The notes under the pieces were generated by a model. That model was given only the letters and a program-made list of their open reading frames with translations. It was not told the DNA's origin and did not search any database. Made by a program: the position numbers and the translations under genes. From contig NZ_JACJST010000038.1 in the NCBI RefSeq assembly GCF_014698305.1, positions 1 to 34,569 of the forward strand: 34,569 nucleotides of DNA, given 5' to 3'. Position 1 is the stretch's first letter, and each line of letters starts with the position of its first letter. Origin of the DNA: Anabaena lutea FACHB-196. Its GTDB lineage: Bacteria > Cyanobacteriota > Cyanobacteriia > Cyanobacteriales > Nostocaceae. Below, one piece after another: positions 23,111 through 31,322 of this stretch.

Positions 23111-23631
23111 AAGATTTATGTGCTTAAGTAGCTATAGCCATTATCGGTTGAGTGAGATACAATAACTCCTCTTTGCCAGCAAGGAGGGGGCTATGATGTA
23201 CCTCATTCAAATGCATACCGCTATATTGAATTTTTTAGTATTTAATTATCTTTATTTTATAAGACTATATCATTAATATATTTGTCACTTAGACGCTATA
23301 TGATTTTTACTTGATTCCTTTTATTGATTAATTTAAGTTTTTTAATCACTTGCTTTTATCGAAATTCATGATTTTAGGATTTACGCATTGACAAAAAATA
23401 TCAAATATGTGTGTCCGTGAAAACCACATTGATCGTAGGGATAAAGTGCAGTGCTAACCCCACGGTTGGTTGATTTATCGGTAAAAATAGAATTAGTTTC
23501 AGCCTGAAATAAAGTATTTTGGTGAGCGCATAAAGAACATTTACAGTTATCTACTGTTTTCCGCTATATTTACCGTATAATACGTCCAAGGTGTTCAAGA
23601 TCACTACCATACAAGCTCGTACATAGTCAAA
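23111..23631. other. Intergenic region between divergent DUF202 and LysR genes
   Basis: A TATAAT at 23576-23581 with CTGTTT 16 bases upstream is a plausible promoter for the LysR gene. A hairpin-like AACTCCT...AAGGAGG lies at about 23163-23188. No gene was seen. LysR-type regulators often bind such a divergent region. Confidence 0.5.
23576..23581 (+). promoter_or_regulatory. Candidate -10 element for the LysR gene
   Basis: TATAAT 50 bases before the ATG, with CTGTTT 16 bases upstream as a weak -35. Supported by sequence only. Confidence 0.35.
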
Positions 23632-24567
23632 ATGACGCTGGAACAGTTGCGAATTTTTTTAGCCGTGGCAGAAATGCTGCACTTTACCCGTGCAGCTGAA
23701 GCACTTTATATCACTCAACCCGCAGTCAGTGCTGCTATCCAAAGCCTGGAAACAGGATATGGGGTGAGATTATTTCATCGCATTGGTCGTCATATTGAAA
23801 TTACAGACGCTGGTAAATTATTACAGGGTGAGGCGCAAAAAATTCTTGATCATGTAGAGTTAACAGAACGTGGCTTGAAGGAATTAAATAATCTACAACG
23901 GGGGGAGTTGAAGATCGGTGCTAGTCTCACAGTTGGTAACTATTGGCTACCGGAGAAAATTAGCCAATTTAAGCAGTTATATCCCGGCATTTTTATAAAT
24001 TGTAAGTTAGGAAATGCTGAGGAAATTTGTGAGGGAACTGCTTTAGGTATCTATGATTTGGGATTGGTAACAGGTGACATGAAACCATCATTGCAGCAAT
24101 CTTTAGAAAAAAACCAAGTAGGAAGCGATCGCTTGCAAATTGTGGTCGGTAAATCTCACCCTTGGTATCAGCTGACTGAAATTTATTTAGATGAATTATT
24201 TAGCACAAGTTGGGTAATGCGTGAGTCTGGTTCCGGCGCACAGCAAATGTTTGAGCAAGCCTTACAAAGTTGGGGAATTGAACCTAACAAGCTGGATGTT
24301 GTACTGAACCTAAACACCAGTGAAATGGTGAAAGCAGTTGTAGAAAGTGGTGTTGGTGCGGCTGCACTTCCAGAATCAATGGTGAAAAAAGAAATACAAT
24401 TAGGGACTTTACACGCTGTACAGATTACCAATCCACAAAAAAAACCAAATAAGAGATTAGAAATTCTCCAACCTGTTTGGAAACTTAAACACCGCCAACG
24501 CTTTCATACACGAGTAGTGATAGCTTTTGAAGAAATACTTATGCAGCAAAATGTTAAAGTTGCGTAA
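23632..24567 (+). CDS. LysR-type transcriptional regulator
   Basis: A 311-residue regulator. The N-terminal winged HTH is at residues 1-60: LEQLRIFLAVAEMLHFTRAAEALYITQPAVSAAIQSLETGYGVRLFHRIGRHIEITDAG, with the recognition helix in TQPAVSAAIQSLE. The effector-binding domain runs from about 90 to 295, with RGELKIGASLTVGNYWLP at its start. The domain resembles the CysB/CbbR-like group, but the ligand is not readable. The C-terminal tail is basic (KLKHRQRFHTRVVIAF). It is divergent from DUF202 and is followed within 4 nt by an SDR remnant. Cytoplasmic, likely autoregulated. Confidence 0.93.
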   Translation: MTLEQLRIFLAVAEMLHFTRAAEALYITQPAVSAAIQSLETGYGVRLFHRIGRHIEITDAGKLLQGEAQKILDHVELTERGLKELNNLQRGELKIGASLTVGNYWLPEKISQFKQLYPGIFINCKLGNAEEICEGTALGIYDLGLVTGDMKPSLQQSLEKNQVGSDRLQIVVGKSHPWYQLTEIYLDELFSTSWVMRESGSGAQQMFEQALQSWGIEPNKLDVVLNLNTSEMVKAVVESGVGAAALPESMVKKEIQLGTLHAVQITNPQKKPNKRLEILQPVWKLKHRQRFHTRVVIAFEEILMQQNVKVA

Positions 24568-24570
24568 CTT

Positions 24571-24675
24571 AACCTGAATCTAACTTCTTTACCATTATTT
24601 TTAGTTTCTGATTTAGCCTCTTCTATTACTGGTGAAGAAATTCAAGTTGATGGTGGAAGTACACCAGGAGTTTAA
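24571..24675 (+). pseudogene. C-terminal remnant of a short-chain dehydrogenase (SDR)
   Basis: Directly after the LysR stop, the frame reads FLVSDLASSITGEEIQVDGG followed by STPGV and a stop. This is the typical C-terminal end of classical SDRs (SD-ASSITG-EI-VDGG). No catalytic Tyr-x3-Lys or Rossmann start is present, so only the tail survives. The original gene may have been a LysR-linked SDR removed by deletion. Confidence 0.85.
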
Positions 24676-24683
24676 GTTATTAC

Positions 24684-24759
24684 GTAGGTTGGGGAGCCAC
24701 CGTTGTGGACGGGTTTCCCGGCTTGAAACGAGTGGCGTTTGAGGTAAGGAAACCCAATA
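24684..24759. repeat. Nested interspersed repeats
   Basis: GTAGGTTGGG and AGGAAACCCAA at the two ends resemble a common cyanobacterial palindromic repeat. It appears split by an inner unit (about 24695-24736) with its own inverted ends GCCAC and GTGGC and the core ACGGGTTTCCCGGCTTG. Confidence 0.55.
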
Positions 24760-24787
24760 TCTTCAGGATTAAGAAAACCCAAAACTT

Positions 24788-24925
24788 TTAGGATGCGGTT
24801 GATGCGATCGCACCAGTAGTACCAGAATCAATAATTGTTTGCAAATAGCCTTCACTTAAAAGTTGTTTATAACTCTGTATTACCGTTGTCCGAGAAATGC
24901 CTAGAGATTTGGCCAGCGATCGCTT
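24788..24925 (-). pseudogene. HTH fragment of a GntR/MocR-type regulator
   Basis: The minus strand reads RSLAKSLGISRTTVIQSYKQ, then LLSEGYLQTIIDSGT and a stop at 24788. This matches the GntR winged HTH of PdxR/MocR-type regulators (normally PSSR-LAK-LGISR-TV---Y--L--EGYL---GSGT). The sequence before it has lost the family pattern and no aminotransferase domain follows. A remnant only. Confidence 0.8.
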
Positions 24926-25043
24926 GCACCAACATTTTCCAAATTATCCAGTTCTACGTAATCACAGTCTTTTTGAGTACAGGGTACAGAAAAGCCTTGC
25001 ATTCAGCGCGACCTAGGAATCGCCTATTAATTTTGATCAAACT

Positions 25044-25197
25044 CATATACAGCCAGGGTTATTTCATTCTAGATTTCAGCAACGAATTTAGGTGTTCTTA
25101 GCCGTCGTCAGATAAAACCCCTGAAGCCTAAAACGGCGTATTCTCGTAAATACATAAAATGTCAAAATTTAGAATGAAACGGCCCTGCATATACAGC
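25044..25197. mobile_element. MITE of 134 bp with 10-bp target site duplication
   Basis: The terminal inverted repeats are 25054-25076 (starting CAGGGTTATTTCATTCTAG) and 25165-25187 (ending GAATGAAACGGCCCTG), matching at 19 of 23 positions. The element is flanked on both sides by a perfect 10-bp direct repeat, CATATACAGC, at 25044-25053 and 25188-25197. The internal 88 bp encode no protein. The size, the imperfect inverted repeats and the exact duplication mark a non-autonomous element moved by a transposase elsewhere. The 10-bp duplication suits IS4-like families, which is inference. Confidence 0.8.
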
Positions 25198-25249
25198 AAT
25201 GGTTATGGATACTTAAAAAGGATGTTTGATCACAAGGGGAGCGATAGAA

Positions 25250-25395
25250 GCAATTATTTTGATGTAGCTTGCTTCCCGTATGGCCAAAAGCGAGGCTATG
25301 GCTAACGCGCAGCCTCTCGTTCACATAGTGTCTCCGACAGGAGAAGAGAAAGGTACGCGAATGCACGCAGATAAACGCGGATAAAGACGGATAAA
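25250..25395. repeat. Interspersed hairpin repeats
   Basis: AGCGAGGCT at about 25288 pairs with AGCCTCTCG at 25311-25319 around ATGGCTAACGCGC. This is followed by ACGCAGATAAACGCGGATAA at about 25364-25384, a common cyanobacterial repeat that also appears as TATCTGCGTTTATCTGCG after the larC gene end at 12982-13002. Confidence 0.6.
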
Positions 25396-25646
25396 TGCAA
25401 CCTCACACAAAATTGGTATGAGTTATTAATGATAATAATAGTCTTTTGTAGATGGTTATACTACCCAAATACATCAGGATTGTAGCTAATTTTAGTTAAA
25501 ATTAATGTCAATAAATTAGTAGTAAATTTAGCGGCTGTCGATAGACTTATTCCTTATGGAGTAAGACTTTGATACATTTTATTTGTGTTGAGTTGTGCTT
25601 TATGTTTTACAGTAGAAGTCATAGAAATGGATGTTATAAATTATCT

Positions 25647-26594
25647 ATGACTTACGATCATCGTGCCGAAGTGCAAAAAGTTTTAATTATTACCCTATTA
25701 CTTAATTTGTTTGTAATGGGATTAAAGGCATTTGTGGGGTACTCAACAGGTTCTCTCAGTTTGTTAGCTGATGCATTGCATAGTGTGACAGATAGCGCCA
25801 ACAATGTTTTAGGATTGTTTACTAGTAAGTTTTCTTCCCCATATCCAGATCGAGAACATCCCTATGGACACCACAAATTTGAAGCGGTGGGAGCCTTGGG
25901 AATTGCGGCTTTTTTAGGAATAGCCTGTTTTGAGATTTTGCAAGGAGCAGTGGAGCGAATTCTTAAGGGTGGTGAACTTGTAAAAATAACAGCACCGGAA
26001 TTGTGGTTATTGCTAATTGTCTTAGGTGTGAATATTTTTGTCACCTTTTATGAACGTGGTGTAGGTAAGCGGATAGGTAGCCCAATTTTGATTGCTGACG
26101 CTACTCACACTATGAGTGATGTTTGGGTGACGATTGCGGTACTTGGTGGTTTGATTGGTATTTGGTGGTTAAATTTTCAGTGGCTAGATGTAGTCTTAGC
26201 CTTTCCTGTGGCTTTATTGGTATTTTGGAGTGGATGGTCAGTTTTAAAAGAGAATTTGCCTTCTTTAGTCGATGAAATGGCGATCGCTCCCGAAGCTATT
26301 CATGCGATCGTTGTTGCTGTTCCTGGAGTGGTTAACTGCCATGATATCGCCTCTCGTGGTGTTCTTGGCCGCCAAGTTTTCATGGAAATGCATTTAATAG
26401 TAGATGCACCAGATGTAGAAACTGCTCACCGTATTACCGAAGAAGTAGAAAGGCAGTTAGAAGCACGCTTTAGTCCAGTCAGAATTTTAATTCACGTTGA
26501 ACCGCCAGCATATCAGTCTGAAAGCATTAGCTTTGAACCAGAATTGACATACTCCCCGCCCAATAAGGGTGGAGATTCTGGGTTTAAACAATAG
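25647..26594 (+). CDS. Cation diffusion facilitator (CDF) metal transporter with repeat-derived C-terminus
   Basis: A 315-residue protein from the ATG at 25647; the frame is open for 26 codons more, but that part is not family-like. CDF proteins export Zn, Co, Fe, Cd or Mn by proton antiport. The metal-site motifs are LADALHSVTDSANN (helix 2) and IADATHTMSDVWVT (helix 5), i.e. HxxxD and HxxxD pairs, and HPYGHHKFEAVGAL follows helix 2. Hydrophobic helices span about residues 14-200. The cytoplasmic domain follows, with VPGVVNCHDIASRGVLGRQVFMEMHLIVD. The last 16 residues (LTYSPPNKGGDSGFKQ) are written by the right end of an IS-type relic, so the original tail is lost or replaced. Confidence 0.9.
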   Translation: MTYDHRAEVQKVLIITLLLNLFVMGLKAFVGYSTGSLSLLADALHSVTDSANNVLGLFTSKFSSPYPDREHPYGHHKFEAVGALGIAAFLGIACFEILQGAVERILKGGELVKITAPELWLLLIVLGVNIFVTFYERGVGKRIGSPILIADATHTMSDVWVTIAVLGGLIGIWWLNFQWLDVVLAFPVALLVFWSGWSVLKENLPSLVDEMAIAPEAIHAIVVAVPGVVNCHDIASRGVLGRQVFMEMHLIVDAPDVETAHRITEEVERQLEARFSPVRILIHVEPPAYQSESISFEPELTYSPPNKGGDSGFKQ

Positions 26595-26740
26595 TTGCAG
26601 GCATAGCCCGTCTGTACACCATCTCGCCCCCTCAACAATGCCGTGCCTGTTTCTACTGTTGTATCAAAAATTAGCCTCCGGGCGTTCGCGTAGCGTCTCG
26701 CAGAGAGGCTTTAAACCCATTTTTTCGGTAAACCACTTTC
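26544..26740 (-). mobile_element. Right-end relic of an IS200/IS605-type element, copy 2
   Basis: It is a diverged copy of the 10333-10506 relic. Shared features in the same order are TTGACATACTC, GATTCTGGGTT, AACAATAGTTGCA versus AACAACAGTTGCA, the CATCTCGCC region, GCCTCCGG, AAACCCATTTTTTCGG and the final ACTTTC. The end hairpin is CCCCGCCCAATAAGGGTGG. One hairpin loop has gained an insertion, GTTCGCGTAGCGTCTCGCAGAGA, a common cyanobacterial mobile hairpin. It lies at the 3' end of the CDF gene and supplies its last codons and stop. No transposase gene is present. Confidence 0.65.
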
Positions 26741-26920
26741 GTGATCTATTTAGGCTGGGTGTGGAGTGTAGGAAAAGAAAAAAATTGGTAAATGCATTTA
26801 AGAATTATTTAGAGCGAATTTTTTAGTCAAAAAAATCTTTTTTACCTAATTCCCCTGGTAATACGTCCAACAAACCTACCAACAAACCTAAATATATTCC
26901 CAAACCTATAACCCAAGTCT

Positions 26921-27352
26921 TCAGCAAAGATCGTGGTATTTACTACTTAAACATTGATTCAGCGTGACTAAATTGGCGATAATTGCCACTAATTCACTTG
27001 GATCAACAGGTTTAGGTACATGATTTTGAAAGCCAGCTTCTAAGGCACAGATACGATCCTCACTATCTGCATAAGCAGTAAGAGCAATAGCAGGAACTTG
27101 TCCTCCTTCATCTGCTTTGAGCGATCGCACTTTACGAATGAAGGTATAACCATCTTCATGAGGCATCGCTATATCACAGACTAACGCATCAGGTTTTAAC
27201 TTAGGTAGTATTTCTATGGCAGAGGCAGCTGAAGAAACTGCTGTAACACTAGCTCCATCTGCTTCCAAAACTATAGAAATGTAAAAGCGGCTATCTTCAT
27301 CATCATCAACCACAAGAATGCGTAAGCCAGTCAGAGGGAGATTAGCTTGCAT
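26921..27352 (-). CDS. Single-domain response regulator (CheY-like receiver)
   Basis: A 143-residue receiver domain: ILVVDDDEDSRFYIS with acidic Asp16-Asp18, phospho-acceptor Asp60 in DALVCDIAMPHEDGYTF, Thr92 in ALTAYA and Lys114 in VPKPVD. There is no output domain. Stand-alone receivers of this type (VVDDDEDSR, with PKPVDP) in cyanobacteria often belong to complex phosphorelays or hybrid kinases. The partner kinase is not in the window. The start at 27352 is the best ATG. The last 15 residues are not part of the domain. Confidence 0.95.
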   Translation of the reverse strand: MQANLPLTGLRILVVDDDEDSRFYISIVLEADGASVTAVSSAASAIEILPKLKPDALVCDIAMPHEDGYTFIRKVRSLKADEGGQVPAIALTAYADSEDRICALEAGFQNHVPKPVDPSELVAIIANLVTLNQCLSSKYHDLC

Positions 27353-27794
27353 AATATCTCCATTAGTGTTGGGAATTAGAAAGAAGTATCTTCAATTAGC
27401 TTTTTGTTTGATCCTCAGTCATCAGACCAAAAGTAATTTTACTGCGATCGCTGGTCATTTAGCTGAAACAAAAAGAAGCCCCATGTCTCACCCGCAAGGA
27501 GCGAATGTAGAGACGTTGCATATAAGGATTGTCAATAAATAAATTATCCCAATAAACGCATAGCAAGGAGGGCAGAAATAAAGAGGATTTTGCATCATTT
27601 TTGGGATATTTTCTGATTTGTAATTTCAAGTCCGGTTAATTGCTTAACAAAAAACTCGACCCTTGAAGAAGACACGGGGATACGGAGAAAGAGGGACACG
27701 GGGATAATCTCTCCGCGTCACCGCGTCTTCCCCTCACCGCGTCCTCTTCGGTCAGCGCGGTTCTCTAATGATAAGTAGTCAACCGGACACGATC
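27353..27794. other. Intergenic region between response regulator and guaA
   Basis: It contains GCGATCGC at about 27443, a hairpin-prone repeat at 27663-27765 and the guaA 3' flank. No gene was seen. Confidence 0.5.
27663..27765. repeat. GACACGGGGA/CTCCGCGTC inverted repeat cluster
   Basis: A purine-rich GACACGGGGATACGGAGA-type half at 27671-27703 is complementary to CTCCGCGTCACCGCGTC at 27710-27726, followed by CGCGTCCTCTTCGGTCAGCG. Related blocks occur at 32801-32965 and near 14382-14410. Confidence 0.7.
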
Positions 27795-29417
27795 TCATTC
27801 CCACTCAATAGTTCCAGGTGGCTTAGAAGTGATATCGTAAACCACGCGGTTTACCCCTTTCACCTCGTTGACAATGCGGGTAGAAATCGCTTCTAGGACA
27901 TCATAAGGCACACGCGCCCAATCTGCCGTCATTCCATCTTCACTGGTGACAATCCGCAAGACAATGGGGTAAGCATAGGTACGTTTATCACCCATTACAC
28001 CCACACTCCGAATCGGTAGTAATACAGCGAATGCTTGCCAAACTTCATGATACAAGCCACGCTGATTAATTTCTTGGCGGACAATCAAATCGGCATCCCG
28101 TAAAATATTTAACCTGTCGGCAGTGACTTCACCTAAAATGCGAATTGCTAAACCAGGCCCTGGGAAAGGTTGTCTTTGGACAATTTCTTCTGGTAAACCG
28201 ATAGAACGACCAACTTTGCGGACTTCATCTTTAAAGAGTTTCCGCAACGGTTCCACCAGTTTAAATCTCAAGTCTTTGGGTAAACCACCAACATTGTGAT
28301 GACTCTTGATTTTGACTGCTACCCGTTCACCTGTTTTGGGATCAACGTTGGTATCAGCAGATTCAATTACATCTGGATACAATGTACCTTGAGCTAGGTA
28401 GTCAAAATGACCAAGGTCTTTGGATGTTTCTTCAAAGACGCTAATAAATTCATGTCCTATGCGGCGGCGTTTTTCTTCAGGGTCTGTGACACCGGCAATG
28501 GCGGCAATAAAGCGATCGCGCGCATTCACATATTTTACTGGAATGTGAAACTGTTCTTGGAACAACTTCAACAATCTTTCTGGCTCTAACTTCCGCATAA
28601 AGCCTTGATCAATAAACACACAAGTCAGCTGTTCACCAATGGCTTTATACAACAAAAATGCCAGAGTTGAAGAATCTACACCTCCAGAAAGCGCCAACAG
28701 CACCCGCTTATCACCGACTCTAGCGCGAATTTCCCGAATAGACTCTTCTACAAAAGCTGCTGTTGTCCAAGTGGGTTCGCAGTCGCAGATGTGATAAACA
28801 AAGTTGCGAATTAATGCTAAACCACCCTGGGAATGTACGACTTCAGGATGGAACTGTACACCGTAAAGTTTCTTGTCGTGGTCTGCAATAGCCGCACAGG
28901 GAGTATTTTCTGTATGTGCCAGTAATTCAAATCCTGGTGGCATTTGTGTCACTGAGTCGCCATGACTCATCCACATGGTCGTGCCATCTTCAACATTAGT
29001 CAGCAAGTCTGTGGGGTCATCTATATATAATGATGCCTTGCCGTATTCACCTCGTTCAGCTTTGGTGACTTCTCCACCGAGTTGGTTGACCATCAGTTGC
29101 ATACCGTAGCACACACCTAAGATGGGGATTCCCAACTTCCAGATTTCTGGGTCACAATGGGGAGCATTATCGCCATATACTGAATTTGGACCGCCGGACA
29201 AAATAATTCCTTTGGGATTTAGTTGTTGTAAATGTTCAGCTGTAGTTCGATAGGAAAGAACTTCAGAATATACTTGAGTTTCGCGAATTCGACGGGCAAT
29301 TAGTTCAGAATATTGAGAGCCAAAGTCTAAAATTACAATTATTTGGCGATCAAGCTTTCTCAAATTTGATTGTGTTTGAGGTGCTTGTTCGGTTGGTAGA
29401 GTCACCGCTGTATTCAT
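27795..29417 (-). CDS. guaA: GMP synthase (glutamine-hydrolysing)
   Basis: A 540-residue enzyme converting XMP, ATP and glutamine to GMP. The glutaminase domain has the nucleophile Cys103 in GVCYGMQLM and the His190/Glu192 pair in [10 protein letters not shown]. The PP-loop SGGVDS is at 244-249 in [15 protein letters not shown], and the synthase C-terminus ends [17 protein letters not shown], the family hallmark. The first 20 residues are a short extension before the core. The stop overlaps nothing. No purine riboswitch was recognised upstream. Cytoplasmic, dimeric by family knowledge. Confidence 0.98.
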   Translation of the reverse strand: MNTAVTLPTEQAPQTQSNLRKLDRQIIVILDFGSQYSELIARRIRETQVYSEVLSYRTTAEHLQQLNPKGIILSGGPNSVYGDNAPHCDPEIWKLGIPILGVCYGMQLMVNQLGGEVTKAERGEYGKASLYIDDPTDLLTNVEDGTTMWMSHGDSVTQMPPGFELLAHTENTPCAAIADHDKKLYGVQFHPEVVHSQGGLALIRNFVYHICDCEPTWTTAAFVEESIREIRARVGDKRVLLALSGGVDSSTLAFLLYKAIGEQLTCVFIDQGFMRKLEPERLLKLFQEQFHIPVKYVNARDRFIAAIAGVTDPEEKRRRIGHEFISVFEETSKDLGHFDYLAQGTLYPDVIESADTNVDPKTGERVAVKIKSHHNVGGLPKDLRFKLVEPLRKLFKDEVRKVGRSIGLPEEIVQRQPFPGPGLAIRILGEVTADRLNILRDADLIVRQEINQRGLYHEVWQAFAVLLPIRSVGVMGDKRTYAYPIVLRIVTSEDGMTADWARVPYDVLEAISTRIVNEVKGVNRVVYDITSKPPGTIEWE

Positions 29418-29791
29418 GATGGCGAGAGTGTGTCTTTAAGGATAAATCGGTCTAATGTAAGAATTCAGGAGTCAGGAGTCAGGAGTCAGAATGCTTATGA
29501 AATCAGGAATAGAGAGAAGTTATATTTTCTCAAAATCATCAAAGTTGACTCGAAAAGCCTTTATTGTCTTGACTTATGTATTCTCTATCCTGAATACTTA
29601 CGTTTAATTTCACATGATCACCATTTCCGGCTTTTTAGGCTTGTAATGGTCAGAAAAAACCTAGATAGACGCGACTGCTGCCGCGCCTGTTGAGCCGATA
29701 AATCTAGTTGGGTATTAAAAGCTACAAATCACTCTATAGTAGGTAATCCAAAAAATTATTTATTTGGTTGATTATGATAATTCATAATAAG
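29418..29791. other. Intergenic region with AGGAGTC repeats
   Basis: AGGAGTC repeats occur at 29466-29489. The rest is AT-rich. No gene was seen. Confidence 0.45.
29466..29489. repeat. AGGAGTC heptanucleotide array
   Basis: Three units of AGGAGTC and a partial unit. A Nostocales short tandem repeat. Confidence 0.9.
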
Positions 29792-30907
29792 TTAACATAA
29801 TTTTTCTATTAACATACCACCAGTTTTACTTTTGACGATAATTTGGCGATCGCGGTCAAAAAGAACTGAACCACAGACTGTGGTGTTCATACCTCTGTCG
29901 CTGTGGCTGTGAATATATTCTTGGCAACGAGTATCAATGGTTTCAGCAAGGCTACCATAAACTTGATTAACCCAATTACTGGCAGTAGAATGATCAAGCG
30001 ATCGCAGGTGTTTTAATGCTGCTTCCGCAGTAGGGCTATGAAACACTGTTTGTATATCTGGAGACTGTAAACCCAGGATTGCACAGTGTGACGCTAAAAT
30101 TTCCCGTCGACCATCAGCTAAATGATGATGGGTATGAAAAATTCCTCCTGCGAGTTTCATCAGTTTACCGTGATAGCCAAATAATAAAATTTCTTTCACT
30201 CCTAGCAAATCAGCTTCTACTAACATCGGTCCGATCCAGTTAGCCGTTTTTACTAATTTTTCTGAATTTATCCCTAGCTTTCGCGCTAAATCTAAACCGT
30301 TTTCGCCAATACAGAAGACTAAATTCTCAAACCGACTGGCTTTATCTTGTAACTCCTCACGGAAAGCGGTAAGTTGATCTGGTGTACTCAAAGGTTGAGA
30401 AATACCTGTTGTTCCTAAAAGCGAAAGTCCTTCGACTACACCAAAAGCAGCATTAGAAGTTCTCAGGGCAAGCGATCGCCCGAACGGTAAAATAATCGTG
30501 ACGGTGATTTTTTCCCCTGGTTTGAGCAATCGCTGCATATTTTCTGTTAACAACCTTTGAGCATAACCATAAATTGCGGCTTTCCCTTCACCATTCAATT
30601 GCTTACCAATTCCCTCACCACCCTTAATCACAACTGATTCCCCATCTCCCTCGAACCATTGTACCAACGCCCAAATCGGCGTATTTTTAGTCAAATCGAG
30701 GTTATCACCCGGATCACTGCGGGTAATTGCCAAAGCGCTATTTTCCGATAGTCCTGCTACCTGTTCAATTGGTATTTCGGCGATTACGTCCGGTTCAATC
30801 AAATCCACTGAAGTTACAGACAGGGGTTGACCATGACGTAACCAGTGTAAAGCGGCAACAGCAGCAGCACAAGCAAAAACGGGAAGGGTGTATCCAGAAA
30901 GGGACAT
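29792..30907 (-). CDS. cbiD: Cobalt-precorrin-5B C1-methyltransferase
   Basis: A 371-residue protein from the ATG at 30907 (an in-frame TTG at 30913 is unlikely). CbiD methylates C1 of cobalt-precorrin-5B in the anaerobic corrin pathway, with SAM as donor. Family segments: GYTLPVFACAAAVAALHWLR at the N-terminus, TRSDPGDNLDLTKNTPIWALVQW, VVIKGGEGIGK, KITVTIILPFGRSLALRTSNAAFGVVEGLSLLGTTGISQPLS, LLFGYHGKLMKLAGGIFHTHHHLADGRREI. The family's TSGxCAAAA start is not clearly present; the VFACAAAVAAL segment takes its place, as in other cyanobacterial members. No cobalamin riboswitch was seen. It heads the minus-strand cluster downstream of two other genes. Confidence 0.93.
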   Translation of the reverse strand: MSLSGYTLPVFACAAAVAALHWLRHGQPLSVTSVDLIEPDVIAEIPIEQVAGLSENSALAITRSDPGDNLDLTKNTPIWALVQWFEGDGESVVIKGGEGIGKQLNGEGKAAIYGYAQRLLTENMQRLLKPGEKITVTIILPFGRSLALRTSNAAFGVVEGLSLLGTTGISQPLSTPDQLTAFREELQDKASRFENLVFCIGENGLDLARKLGINSEKLVKTANWIGPMLVEADLLGVKEILLFGYHGKLMKLAGGIFHTHHHLADGRREILASHCAILGLQSPDIQTVFHSPTAEAALKHLRSLDHSTASNWVNQVYGSLAETIDTRCQEYIHSHSDRGMNTTVCGSVLFDRDRQIIVKSKTGGMLIEKLC

Positions 30908-30947
30908 GAGCAAAATTCACAATTCAAAATTAAGCTGAATTTCTAAC

Positions 30948-31250
30948 TTAGACTCCTACTTCTGATAATAGGACTTGCATAGCTTCCCAAGAGATTCCTC
31001 TTTCGATATAACGGGGTGATTCAGGATTATAGGGGCTACCGATGCGGTCAATACCGAGAATTGTGGCTTCATCGGGTAAAACAGGTACATCTGGGTCAAA
31101 GGCAGTGGGACGCATCAAAGAACTAGAAAAGCCTTTAAAAATTGCAATTTTGTCTTGCTCATCAGTCATGTTGATCGTGACTATTAGGACTTCTTGAGGG
31201 CGTTTGACAGTATATTGCTCTAGCCGTTTACCAATGGAATTATTCATCAA
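30948..31250 (-). CDS. Conserved cyanobacterial/plant-type hypothetical protein
   Basis: A 100-residue soluble protein: RPQEVLIVTINMTDEQDKIAIFKGFSSSLMRPTAFDPDVPVLPDEATILGIDRIGSPYNPESPRYIERGISW. The strongly ordered core (FKGFSSSLMRPTAFDPDVPVLP) looks conserved, and similar proteins exist in plastids as a DUF (I believe DUF7734, not confirmed). It lies 40 nt before cbiD and 72 nt after DUF3177 on the same strand, so the three are likely one transcript. The function is unknown. Confidence 0.7.
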   Translation of the reverse strand: MMNNSIGKRLEQYTVKRPQEVLIVTINMTDEQDKIAIFKGFSSSLMRPTAFDPDVPVLPDEATILGIDRIGSPYNPESPRYIERGISWEAMQVLLSEVGV

Positions 31251-31322
31251 TCAAAAACCGTGTAACTTATTTGCTCATTGGAAGTATTTACATCTGAAAT
31301 TAATTTTGATTTTTCATCTTTT

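Larger units (their letters stand above)
24676..25646. other. Degraded intergenic region with gene fragments and mobile repeats
   Basis: It holds the nested repeat at 24684-24759, a GntR/MocR HTH fragment at 24788-24925, a MITE at 25054-25187 and hairpin repeats at 25250-25395, then the CDF gene leader. The tract TTAATGATAATAATAG at about 25426-25441 is a weak resemblance to a Fur/Zur-type operator. No intact gene was seen. Confidence 0.6.

Noticed and set aside
24835-25101. 88-codon plus-strand ORF
   Set aside because: It is antisense to the GntR/MocR HTH fragment and runs into the MITE.
29792-31250. Cobalamin riboswitch ahead of the cbiD cluster
   Set aside because: The gaps of 40 and 72 nt are too short to contain one and no B12-box was seen.
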